Below are positions 1 to 5,675 of a DNA stretch of 5,702 bases, piece after piece (position 1 is the stretch's first letter; each line of letters starts with the position of its first letter). The stretch is from Mageeibacillus sp. UBA1257 (GTDB lineage Bacteria; Bacillota; Clostridia; UBA1212; UBA1257). Where the stretch lies: NCBI GenBank assembly GCA_002308775.1, contig DBVT01000109.1:2397-8098 (forward strand), given 5' to 3'. The notes beneath the pieces are model-generated. The model saw only the letters and a list, made by a program, of their open reading frames with translations. It did not search any database and was not told the origin of the DNA. The position numbers were made by a program, and so were the translations under genes.

Positions 1-16
1 TATTCTCGCGGTCCGA

Positions 17-45
17 TTGACGTGCATATGTGTACATGTTAAAAT
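17..45 (+). promoter_or_regulatory. Sigma-A-type promoter of the nucleotidase gene
   Basis: A -35 box TTGACG (17-22, five of six consensus bases) and a -10 box TAAAAT (40-45, five of six) are separated by 17 bases. A TG one base before the -10 (37-38) makes it an extended -10. Transcription would start near 51-53, leaving a leader of about 20 bases that is mostly ribosome binding site. The sequence fits a housekeeping sigma factor. Any operator further upstream lies outside the window. Confidence 0.72.
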
Positions 46-54
46 TGAAAAAAA

Positions 55-63
55 AGAGGAGGA
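55..63 (+). promoter_or_regulatory. Ribosome binding site that fixes the nucleotidase start
   Basis: AGAGGAGGA lies seven bases before the ATG at 71, which is ideal spacing. The reading frame is open further upstream to a TTG at 17, but that TTG is part of the -35 box and cannot be in the transcript. The start at 71 is therefore strongly preferred. Confidence 0.85.
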
Positions 64-70
64 AATCAAT

Positions 71-1531
71 ATGGCAAAAACGAAACTGACTATCCTTCAT
101 TCCAACGATCTGCACGGTGATTTTTTACCTGTTGTACAGGACGGACAAGAGGTCGGCGGGCTTCCTCGCCTCTCGGGCTATGTAAAAAAAGTTCGCGCCG
201 AGGAAAAAAATGTCGTCTATGCTGTCGCGGGTGATATGTTCCGGGGCTCCGTGATCGATTCGGAATATCTCGGTCTTTCTACTATAGATCTGATGAACAC
301 ACTTGCGCCGGACGTCGCTACGGTCGGAAATCACGAGGTCGATTACGGTGTTGCGCATCTGCTGTTTCTTGAAAAATGTGCCCGGTTTCCTCTGATCAAC
401 GCGAATCTGATCATCACGATGAACAATACAAGACTGTTCGAGCCTTATTATATCATGCATATCGGAGGCCTGGAGATACTGTTCATAGGTATTTTAACTG
501 AGGAGGTCATATCCTCGACAAAGACGGAAAAGGTCATCGGAACATTCATCGATATCGAGCAGGCGGCGAAGGAAATAGGTATCATATGCGACAACTACCG
601 CACGAAGAGAACTGACCTGGTCGTTTTACTTACGCACATCGGAATTGAGGACGACCGCAAGCTGGCGAAGATGCTCAATCCCGACTGGGGAGTTGATCTG
701 ATAATCGGCGGACATACGCACACGTTCATGGAAGAGCCTGAAGTCGTTGCCGGGATACCGATCGTTCAAGCGGGCTGCGGATGCAAACAGATCGGTCGTT
801 TTGATATCGAATTCAACACGGACAAACAAAAGATAGTAAAATGCGACTGGAAATGTGTCCCTATAAACGAAAATACGGCAGACAACGACGAGATCCTCGA
901 AGCGATCCTCGACAAGTACAAGGATCAGACGGACGCTAAATACAAGAGAATCGTGACGCATTTCGCAAGGAAACTTACACATCCGACGCGCACTCAGGAG
1001 ACTGAAATGGGTAACCTGTATTCAGATCTGATGCAGTGGGAAAGCAGCTTTGACATTATGATGTTCGGCTCAGGCTCGATCAGAAAAAAGGAACTCGGAC
1101 CGCTGATCGAATACCAGGACATGATCGAAAACACACCGTTTGATGACGTTTTGTGGATGATAAAAGTCACCGGAGCACAGTTTAAAAGGATGGTCAAATA
1201 CATTTTCCGCGACGAAGCGTGGGATGGCCACACTGAATTTTACCAGTTCTCAAAGGGAGTGCGCCTTGTCTACCGCAAGAGCACGCATACGCTCGAGGAA
1301 TGCTCATTCAACGGAGACCCTGTAGAGGACGAACAGACGCTCCTTATCGCGCTGCAGAACTATCATTACGCCAACTTCGACGAATTCTTCAACGTCCCTC
1401 TTGCCGAGGTAAAAAAGAATATGAAGCCGCGCGTAGTTGCCACTTCCGTAAATAATATTATTGAGGAATATTTTGCCACGCATCAGAACCTCGACGCACA
1501 AGTCGAAGGACGAATAGTAATACTCGAATGA
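71..1531 (+). CDS. Cytoplasmic metallophosphatase / 5'-nucleotidase family protein (YunD-like)
   Basis: This is a 486-residue two-domain phosphoesterase of the UshA/5'-nucleotidase family, expected to hydrolyse nucleotides, UDP-sugars or related phosphate esters using two metal ions. The N-terminal metallophosphatase domain (about 5-260) has every expected ligand: Asp13 and His15 in NDLHG, Asp55 in AGD, Asn87 and His88 in GNHE, His189 in LLTHIG, and His215 and His217 in GGHTH. The C-terminal nucleotidase domain (about 300-465) is recognisable from GNLYSDL (314-320) and GSIR (335-338). It lacks the usual GGDGY-type end of the nucleobase pocket and reads ALQNYHYANFDEF there, so substrate preference may differ. 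The protein begins only a few residues before the first catalytic motif and has no signal peptide, so it should be cytoplasmic like Bacillus subtilis YunD rather than secreted. It is a single-gene unit with its own promoter and terminator, convergent with the next gene. The family call is firm; the substrate is unknown. Confidence 0.9.
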   Translation: MAKTKLTILHSNDLHGDFLPVVQDGQEVGGLPRLSGYVKKVRAEEKNVVYAVAGDMFRGSVIDSEYLGLSTIDLMNTLAPDVATVGNHEVDYGVAHLLFLEKCARFPLINANLIITMNNTRLFEPYYIMHIGGLEILFIGILTEEVISSTKTEKVIGTFIDIEQAAKEIGIICDNYRTKRTDLVVLLTHIGIEDDRKLAKMLNPDWGVDLIIGGHTHTFMEEPEVVAGIPIVQAGCGCKQIGRFDIEFNTDKQKIVKCDWKCVPINENTADNDEILEAILDKYKDQTDAKYKRIVTHFARKLTHPTRTQETEMGNLYSDLMQWESSFDIMMFGSGSIRKKELGPLIEYQDMIENTPFDDVLWMIKVTGAQFKRMVKYIFRDEAWDGHTEFYQFSKGVRLVYRKSTHTLEECSFNGDPVEDEQTLLIALQNYHYANFDEFFNVPLAEVKKNMKPRVVATSVNNIIEEYFATHQNLDAQVEGRIVILE

Positions 1532-1533
1532 CG

Positions 1534-1564
1534 AAAAAGCGGACCGTTTTGAGGTCCGCTTTTT
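1534..1564. terminator. Bidirectional intrinsic terminator between convergent genes
   Basis: A perfect 12-bp inverted repeat (AAAAAGCGGACC at 1534-1545, GGTCCGCTTTTT at 1553-1564) encloses a seven-base loop. The GC-rich stem is followed by five Ts on the plus strand. Because the left arm begins with five As, the minus strand also has a stem followed by a T tract. It begins two bases after the nucleotidase stop codon and lies 32 bases past the stop of the opposing membrane protein gene, so it can end both transcripts. Confidence 0.92.
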
Positions 1565-1595
1565 AATATCAAATTATTTGTTTGATCACTGAGAC

Positions 1596-2438
1596 TTACT
1601 TGCCTGAATCGACAGCTTCTTCGACCTTCTCCGCAGCGTCGTTTACGTCTTCCAGAGCCTGTTCCGCTTCTTTTTCTGCTCTTGCTTCGCACGTTTTACA
1701 AAGTCTAGTTTTGCCGTTTTCTATTGCGGCAGCCGATGTGCCTGTGAGGAGGTTTACAGTGTGATTAAGATGAGGGCAGTCATCATATGCATGGTAAACA
1801 GTACCGCTCTCTGTCCAGTAAACTGTATCGATGTGAGCATTTTCAAGCATTTCTTCCTGTGAAAGGGGATTCCAGTCGTAGCTCGCAAGACCTGCAGCGA
1901 CAAGCGCGACAGCCGCGACCACTACAGCGATTATTTTGGACTGCTTGTTGGCCTTCTTGTCCGTCAGAACGAAAATGATGAACGGCGCGAAGGCGAGAAC
2001 GGAAATGATCACTCCGAGGTTGTTATGCAACCAGAAGCGGACTTTGTTCTTTGCCGAAGCCGGATCGAGGTGATTGCCCTTTTTCCAGAGCAGTGAACCT
2101 ACGATAACGCAGATAAGATCGAGAACGAGACATGCGATCCATGAGATCATCCATCCCGGATTTTCAACAGTGAATTTGAATTCGAGAGTGTGTGTAAAGA
2201 AGAGGATCGCGAGAACTTCGAATCCCAAAGCGAGAACCCAGAGAATTATCGCAAATATACGGTAGGGACGAGCGTTTTTCCTTGTCGCCTCGAGCAGTTC
2301 CTCTTTGCCGACGCTTTCTTGTCCGACTTGAGTATAAGTGTGCTCGATCTTCGGTTTTTTGGTACTTTTCTGTGATTTAGCCGCTGCAAGAGCCTTTTCT
2401 GCCGCTTCCTGAGCTGCTGATTTTTTCTGTGTTGCCAT
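1596..2438 (-). CDS. Uncharacterised four-helix membrane protein with C-terminal His/Cys metal-binding-like motif
   Basis: The function of this 280-residue protein is not recognised. The first 30 residues are rich in Ala, Lys, Glu and Gln. Four hydrophobic stretches follow at about 61-81, 97-118, 141-158 and 168-186. After the last helix comes a roughly 95-residue tail holding VYWTESGTVYH, then Cys221, and later CKTC (Cys247, Cys250). His216, Cys221, Cys247 and Cys250 give an H-x4-C-x25-C-x2-C arrangement resembling the short zinc-binding modules appended to many Firmicutes membrane and secreted proteins. The last 30 residues are acidic and probably helical. Topology is ambiguous because the loop between helices 3 and 4 (TDKKANKQSK) is positively charged as well as the loop between 2 and 3, so the side on which the His/Cys tail lies cannot be decided. 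The start is supported by GAGGTGA (2443-2449 on the complement) at good spacing and by its own promoter. The gene follows the radical enzyme gene in the same direction but is probably transcribed separately. Confidence 0.82.
   Translation of the reverse strand: MATQKKSAAQEAAEKALAAAKSQKSTKKPKIEHTYTQVGQESVGKEELLEATRKNARPYRIFAIILWVLALGFEVLAILFFTHTLEFKFTVENPGWMISWIACLVLDLICVIVGSLLWKKGNHLDPASAKNKVRFWLHNNLGVIISVLAFAPFIIFVLTDKKANKQSKIIAVVVAAVALVAAGLASYDWNPLSQEEMLENAHIDTVYWTESGTVYHAYDDCPHLNHTVNLLTGTSAAAIENGKTRLCKTCEARAEKEAEQALEDVNDAAEKVEEAVDSGK
1689..1793 (-). other. Putative zinc-binding module coding segment (H-x4-C ... C-x2-C)
   Basis: This stretch encodes residues 216-250 of the membrane protein, from His216 (1791-1793) through Cys221 to Cys247 and Cys250 (1689-1691). 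The local pattern, with the aromatic-rich TxSGxxYH start and a Gly-Lys-x-x-x-Cys-x-x-Cys end, looks like a compact metal site. Metal binding is inferred from ligand spacing only; His223 and His226 are other candidate ligands. Confidence 0.5.
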
Positions 2439-2468
2439 ATAATCACCTCATTTGTATTTGGTAAAACG

Positions 2469-2498
2469 ATTTTAACATGTAAGCAGGGAAGATGTCAA
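2469..2498 (-). promoter_or_regulatory. Extended -10 promoter of the membrane protein gene
   Basis: Read on the minus strand, a perfect -35 TTGACA (2493-2498) is followed after 18 bases by TAAAAT (2469-2474), with the extended -10 dinucleotide TG two positions before it. Transcription should start around 2460-2463, giving a leader of about 22-25 bases that contains the GAGGTGA ribosome binding site. This promoter lies between the radical enzyme stop and the membrane protein start, so the downstream gene does not need the operon promoter. Confidence 0.75.
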
Positions 2499-2530
2499 GA
2501 AAGCAGCCTTTTTTGAGAAAACATCCCTGC
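2483..2530. repeat. Imperfect inverted repeat overlapping the -35 box
   Basis: GCAGGGAAGATGT (2483-2495) can pair with ACATCCCTGC (2521-2530): six GC-rich pairs, a three-base bulge, then four more pairs, around a 25-base loop. Inside the loop and the -35 region, CAAGAAAG (2496-2503) and CTTTTTTG (2508-2515) form a smaller hairpin with a CAGC loop and one G-T pair, stable only on the plus strand. It could be an operator, or part of the end of the radical enzyme transcript. No long T tract follows the larger stem, so it is not a classical terminator by itself. Confidence 0.45.
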
Positions 2531-2565
2531 CTGATGAGAGTTTTAAAGCGCCGTTGAACAGGGAT
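2515..2565 (-). terminator. Possible weak terminator at the end of the radical enzyme operon
   Basis: On the minus strand, ATCCCTG inside the last codons of the radical enzyme (2559-2565) can pair with CAGGGAT (2523-2529) just past its stop codon. The short T-rich stretch GTTTTCTC follows. The seven-pair stem is short and the loop is about 29 bases, so this is a weak candidate. It is the only terminator-like structure before the next gene, and it competes with the inverted repeat at 2483-2530 for the same arm. Confidence 0.3.
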
Positions 2566-4912
2566 CGAGCCTCTTTATGATGTCCTGCTGGATCGCAGGC
2601 GAGAGATCGAGGAAGTTGACGAACGTACCGTGGATCCGCATTATATAGACGCCGGACGGGGCGTATTTTTTCGGATCCGCAAGCACTTTTCTCAACATTT
2701 CCGGCGTCGTAACGTTTACATACAGGTAAAAAGGAGACACTCTGTCTTTCATCGAGCTGTTGAAGAAAAGCGGTTTGATTATCCTGCGCGAGAAATCGAG
2801 CCCCTTTCCTTCGTAAGTTTCAGCGGTAAAATATTTCGGATCGATTCCGAAGTGGGAAGCATATCCGCCGACCATTTTTTCAAAGGGGAGGCGCATCTGA
2901 GAGAGCATGCGAAAGCCCATTCCGCCTGCCGCGTCGCCGTAGAGCGGATCGACTCCGTAATTGATCTGCTCTCTTGCGGGTCGTCCGTCGGGTGTCGCTC
3001 CGACCCAGTATCCGTATGTCAGATGTGTCGTCGGGCTCGACCAGTCGGCCCTGAAAGGATTGCCGAGATAATTTTTACGGGAAGAGACCATATCGGATAT
3101 TCGGGAGGCTATTTCAGCAGCTTCTCTGTCGACGGAGAGTATATTGTTGCCGAATTTCGGCGCGGATTTCAGGAACGCGTGCAGATCGTCATGTCCTTTA
3201 AAATCATCGCGAAGAGCCTCAAGCAGTTCGTCTTCGTCACCCGGGCGTTCCGCGAGCAGTTTGTCGATCGCAGCGAAAGAATCTGCCACCACGCTGAGAC
3301 CGTGTATAAGACATCCGCTTCCGTTGTATTTCGTCCCCTGATTTTTAACATCTCTCATATCGTAACCGGACTCAAGACCGCCCATAAAGACACTCAGGAA
3401 AGGCACGGGCAGCTCGCTGACAGCCAAAGACGCTCCGTTTGCCGCGTCGCGCATAAGATCCACATAATGCTCGCATTTCCGGTAAAATATCTCCCTGATA
3501 TGAGACAGCAGATAAACGGTATCCTCGGGTCTTGAAGCTTCTATTACCTTTCCCGTGATCAGAGATCTTCCGTTATTCAGGCACAATTCGAGTATTTTAG
3601 GCAGGTTAAGCCATGAGTTTGTCGTATTTCCGTTGTCTTTGCCCATGATGAGCGGCTCCTGGCAGCCTGCGACGGCGTAATCGGGCAGATCCTTTTCTTC
3701 GACATTTCTTGCCCTCAATATTTCAAATACGGACTCGTCATTGAAGAAGGAAGGAGTCAGAACGCCCGGAGTAAAGAAGAATCTTCCGAGTTCCTCATAA
3801 AGACTGTCCGGAGTGTTTGCGTGCAATTTTACGGAGAGTATCGGCTGAGGGAGGTTCATATCGTAATAGGCGTCCAGAAGGGCATATGACGTCTGATTTG
3901 TGAGATCGTTTCCTTCAAGGTCGCGGCCCGATATCAGAAGGTTTTGAGAGATCGCCCAGCTCCTGTCGCCTACGTTAAAAAATACGAGAAAATGCTTGAA
4001 CAGGGACGCCGCGTCTTCTCTCGAGAGACCCTCCGCGGCGCGGTACGGTTCGAAAATGCGGTCCGCGTTGCCCACTGAAAACGCGAAAGGATTCGGGGCC
4101 TGTTCCATGCACATGACTTCCCAGAGGAGCATATACGACTGGATGGCTTCGAAAAGCGTGCGGCTGCCCTCGGCCGGCACGCGGCTGAGCGTTTCGGCGA
4201 GACGGAGGAGTTGTCCTTTTCTTGCGCCTTCCGCGATCTGCGCTTTTTCCTTTGCGATCTTTTCATAGCGTTTTGCGAGGTCCAGTGCCGCGCGAAGTGT
4301 TATCTTCATCGAAGCGTAATTGTCTTTTTTGATCGGATCATCTTCGGAAGCTATCTTCAGGTCGAGCTCCGATATGATACTGTTCAGTCCGTTTTTGAGC
4401 ACAGGTCTGAAATCCGGGATTATGTGCCCCGTGACCTGCTCTATAAAGAAAGCGACTTCGCTCGTATAATTGTCATATTTGTCGTAAACAGCAGTGAGTT
4501 TTTTAACGTATTCAGAGTTTTTCGCGAAAGTTTTTACCCTTTCTATGCGCTCCTTCGTGAATTCCTCATTGGGTTCGATGTCGCCGTAGACGGCTGTGGG
4601 GTCGCAGTAGCCCGAGAATGTTTCAACTCTGAAAGAAGGATTGATCAGCGCATAGCTTCTGGCGAAGGCGTCTGACTGGCTTCCGGCGAATATCGCGTTA
4701 TCACTCAAGGAAAGAGGAAGTCCTTCAATAATCGCTTCGAGTTCGCGGGCGGCGCGCATTTCCTTGGAAAGTCCGGCAAGACCGCTTTGCATATCGCATA
4801 CGATCTCACGCGCTATAAACCATCCGTCAACACGTTTTTTTGCTCTTTCTTCTTTGAACAGCGCCTTTGCTTCCTCGCTCACATATCGCGCGTCGTAAAA
4901 TTCATTCGTCAT
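2543..4912 (-). CDS. Glycyl radical enzyme, divergent eliminase/dehydratase-like, substrate unknown
   Basis: This 789-residue protein belongs to the pyruvate formate-lyase superfamily and has the usual length for its eliminase branch. The barrel domain spans about 1-640 and the glycyl radical domain about 655-785. The active-site loop DYAVAGCQEP places the thiyl-radical Cys417 and a probable general base Glu419; the GCxEP form is typical of dehydratases, lyases and decarboxylases rather than formate-lyase (CC). Other family landmarks are GHIIPDF (His163), LPQPILSVKLH (354-364), NLPKILELCLNNG (436-448), TKYNGSG (527-533), ADSFAAI (543-549) and GATPDGR (638-644). The glycyl radical site is Gly762 in RIHGT (759-763), followed by FVNFLDLSPAIQQDII, which aligns well with the family; the flanking His and Thr are unusual. 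GGAGGA (4918-4923 on the complement) five bases before the ATG supports the start. It lies 18 bases after the activase gene, clearly as one operon. No carboxysome-type shell gene or transporter is visible, so the substrate cannot be named. Membership of the superfamily is near certain. Confidence 0.93.
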   Translation of the reverse strand: MTNEFYDARYVSEEAKALFKEERAKKRVDGWFIAREIVCDMQSGLAGLSKEMRAARELEAIIEGLPLSLSDNAIFAGSQSDAFARSYALINPSFRVETFSGYCDPTAVYGDIEPNEEFTKERIERVKTFAKNSEYVKKLTAVYDKYDNYTSEVAFFIEQVTGHIIPDFRPVLKNGLNSIISELDLKIASEDDPIKKDNYASMKITLRAALDLAKRYEKIAKEKAQIAEGARKGQLLRLAETLSRVPAEGSRTLFEAIQSYMLLWEVMCMEQAPNPFAFSVGNADRIFEPYRAAEGLSREDAASLFKHFLVFFNVGDRSWAISQNLLISGRDLEGNDLTNQTSYALLDAYYDMNLPQPILSVKLHANTPDSLYEELGRFFFTPGVLTPSFFNDESVFEILRARNVEEKDLPDYAVAGCQEPLIMGKDNGNTTNSWLNLPKILELCLNNGRSLITGKVIEASRPEDTVYLLSHIREIFYRKCEHYVDLMRDAANGASLAVSELPVPFLSVFMGGLESGYDMRDVKNQGTKYNGSGCLIHGLSVVADSFAAIDKLLAERPGDEDELLEALRDDFKGHDDLHAFLKSAPKFGNNILSVDREAAEIASRISDMVSSRKNYLGNPFRADWSSPTTHLTYGYWVGATPDGRPAREQINYGVDPLYGDAAGGMGFRMLSQMRLPFEKMVGGYASHFGIDPKYFTAETYEGKGLDFSRRIIKPLFFNSSMKDRVSPFYLYVNVTTPEMLRKVLADPKKYAPSGVYIMRIHGTFVNFLDLSPAIQQDIIKRLDPCSTAL
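2624..2638 (-). other. Glycyl radical site RIHGT
   Basis: These five codons encode Arg759, Ile760, His761, Gly762 and Thr763. Gly762 (2627-2629) is the residue expected to carry the radical after activation. Known family members usually have Ser, Ala or Cys before the glycine and Tyr, Phe or Trp after it; both positions differ here, while the Arg and the downstream hydrophobic and FLDLSP pattern are kept. Confidence 0.88.
3656..3664 (-). other. Thiyl radical active-site codons (Cys417-Gln-Glu419)
   Basis: TGC for Cys417 (3662-3664) and GAG for Glu419 (3656-3658) form the Cys-x-Glu active-site pair on the finger loop of the barrel. In characterised dehydratase-type members, the Cys takes a hydrogen from the substrate and the Glu acts as acid/base. 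Gln418 sits where Val is most often found. Confidence 0.85.
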
Positions 4913-4930
4913 ATAGTTCCTCCAAATATA

Positions 4931-5668
4931 TCAAGTCCTGACGGTCGTAATGCCTGCTTTTTTAAGCTTTTCTTCAAGATCCCTGCGTGTGCTCTCTTCA
5001 ACGAACGCGTCTTTTACCGTGTAAGGCAAACAGAGTTTTTTCCATTTGTCTTTGCCGTATTCGTGGTATTTTAACAATTCGACGCGAAAACTTTCTGCGG
5101 GAAGCGCTTTGAAAAACGACAAAAATCCCTCAAAAGCCGCTTCATCCGTATTGAAGCCTCCGATCAGCGGGATCCTCACGAGAACGTCGCGCCCTTCCGA
5201 TACGGCGGCGGTGATATTGCTTTTTACCTGCGAATTCGAAACTCCTGTAACGGCGCGGTGCACTGCTTCGTCCGGATGCTTCAGATCCATGATCAAATGA
5301 TCGAGCAGTGTAAAAAGCGAAGAAAGCTTCGGAGATGTCCCGTTCGTCTCTATCGCCGTATCTATGCCATGCCCCTTCAAAGATCTTAAAACAGCCTCGA
5401 GCGCTTCGAACTGTACCGTCGCTTCGCCGCCCGTGAATGTCACGCCTCCTCCGTCAAAAAACATCGGAACGCAGGAGAGCACTTCGTCAGTTATTTCACT
5501 GACGGAAACGACAGTTGACTCTCCCGTGTCGCGGCACATCCCCTCGGGATTTGAACACCAGGGGCAATGCATATTGCATCCTTTGAGATGGTACACAAGC
5601 CTGTTTCCGGGGCCGTCCTGCGAATAATTGAAGCCTTTTTGAAAAATCGTCAGATCTATTTTTAACAT
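4931..5668 (-). CDS. Glycyl-radical enzyme activating enzyme (radical SAM), short form
   Basis: This 245-residue radical SAM protein should activate the radical enzyme encoded just downstream by cleaving S-adenosylmethionine and abstracting a hydrogen from Gly762. The cluster-binding motif is Cys31-x3-Cys35-x2-Cys38 in KGCNMHCPWCSNPEG. Other landmarks are SQDGPGNR (16-23), the SAM-binding FTGGEA (78-83, where most relatives have GGEP), AIETNGT (105-111), MDLKH (127-131), RIPLIGGFN (165-173) and LLKYHEYGKDKW (198-209). Only three other cysteines exist (45, 66, 213), so there is no ferredoxin-like insert with extra [4Fe-4S] clusters. In length and layout it resembles the pyruvate formate-lyase activase rather than the longer activases of most eliminases. 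The ATG at 5668 is the only one available: an in-frame stop lies seven codons upstream. The 18-base gap to the radical enzyme shows co-transcription. The operon promoter is not evident in the 34 bases before the window edge. Confidence 0.93.
   Translation of the reverse strand: MLKIDLTIFQKGFNYSQDGPGNRLVYHLKGCNMHCPWCSNPEGMCRDTGESTVVSVSEITDEVLSCVPMFFDGGGVTFTGGEATVQFEALEAVLRSLKGHGIDTAIETNGTSPKLSSLFTLLDHLIMDLKHPDEAVHRAVTGVSNSQVKSNITAAVSEGRDVLVRIPLIGGFNTDEAAFEGFLSFFKALPAESFRVELLKYHEYGKDKWKKLCLPYTVKDAFVEESTRRDLEEKLKKAGITTVRT
5555..5578 (-). other. Radical SAM [4Fe-4S] cluster motif C-x3-C-x2-C
   Basis: The eight codons for CNMHCPWC supply the three cysteines (31, 35 and 38) that hold the catalytic cluster; the fourth iron site would bind S-adenosylmethionine. 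Spacing is canonical for the family. Confidence 0.95.
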
Positions 5669-5675
5669 CCTCTCT
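5669..5675 (-). promoter_or_regulatory. Ribosome binding site abnormally close to the activase start
   Basis: On the minus strand AGAGAGG directly abuts the ATG, leaving essentially no spacer if the whole motif pairs, or about three bases if only its AGAG part does. An upstream in-frame TAA (5687-5689) rules out an earlier start, and a later start would trim the conserved first strand. The site may be weak, which could keep the activase level below that of its partner. Confidence 0.5.

Noticed and set aside
17..70. An upstream TTG start adding 18 residues to the nucleotidase
   Set aside because: The TTG is part of the -35 box, and a strong ribosome binding site sits correctly before the ATG at 71.
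1568..1586. A small AT-rich inverted repeat (ATCAAA / TTTGAT) beside the terminator
   Set aside because: Six weak pairs in an AT-rich spacer can arise by chance and no function is indicated.
2439..2542. A small RNA or small protein in the 104-base gap
   Set aside because: The gap is explained by a promoter, a leader and inverted repeats; no start codon with a ribosome binding site and no compact stable RNA fold was seen.
2630..3535. A 301-codon open frame on the plus strand
   Set aside because: It lies entirely antisense to the radical enzyme gene, spans its conserved active-site and glycyl radical regions, has no ribosome binding site and gives no recognisable protein.
4211..4675. A 154-codon plus-strand open frame
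   Set aside because: Antisense shadow of the radical enzyme; its composition (Phe, Arg, Cys rich) and lack of family motifs suggest no coding role.
2543..4912. Naming the radical enzyme as formate acetyltransferase or glycerol dehydratase
   Set aside because: There is no Cys-Cys pair as in formate acetyltransferase, and the glycerol-contacting His-Ser motif is missing, so a specific name would be unsupported.
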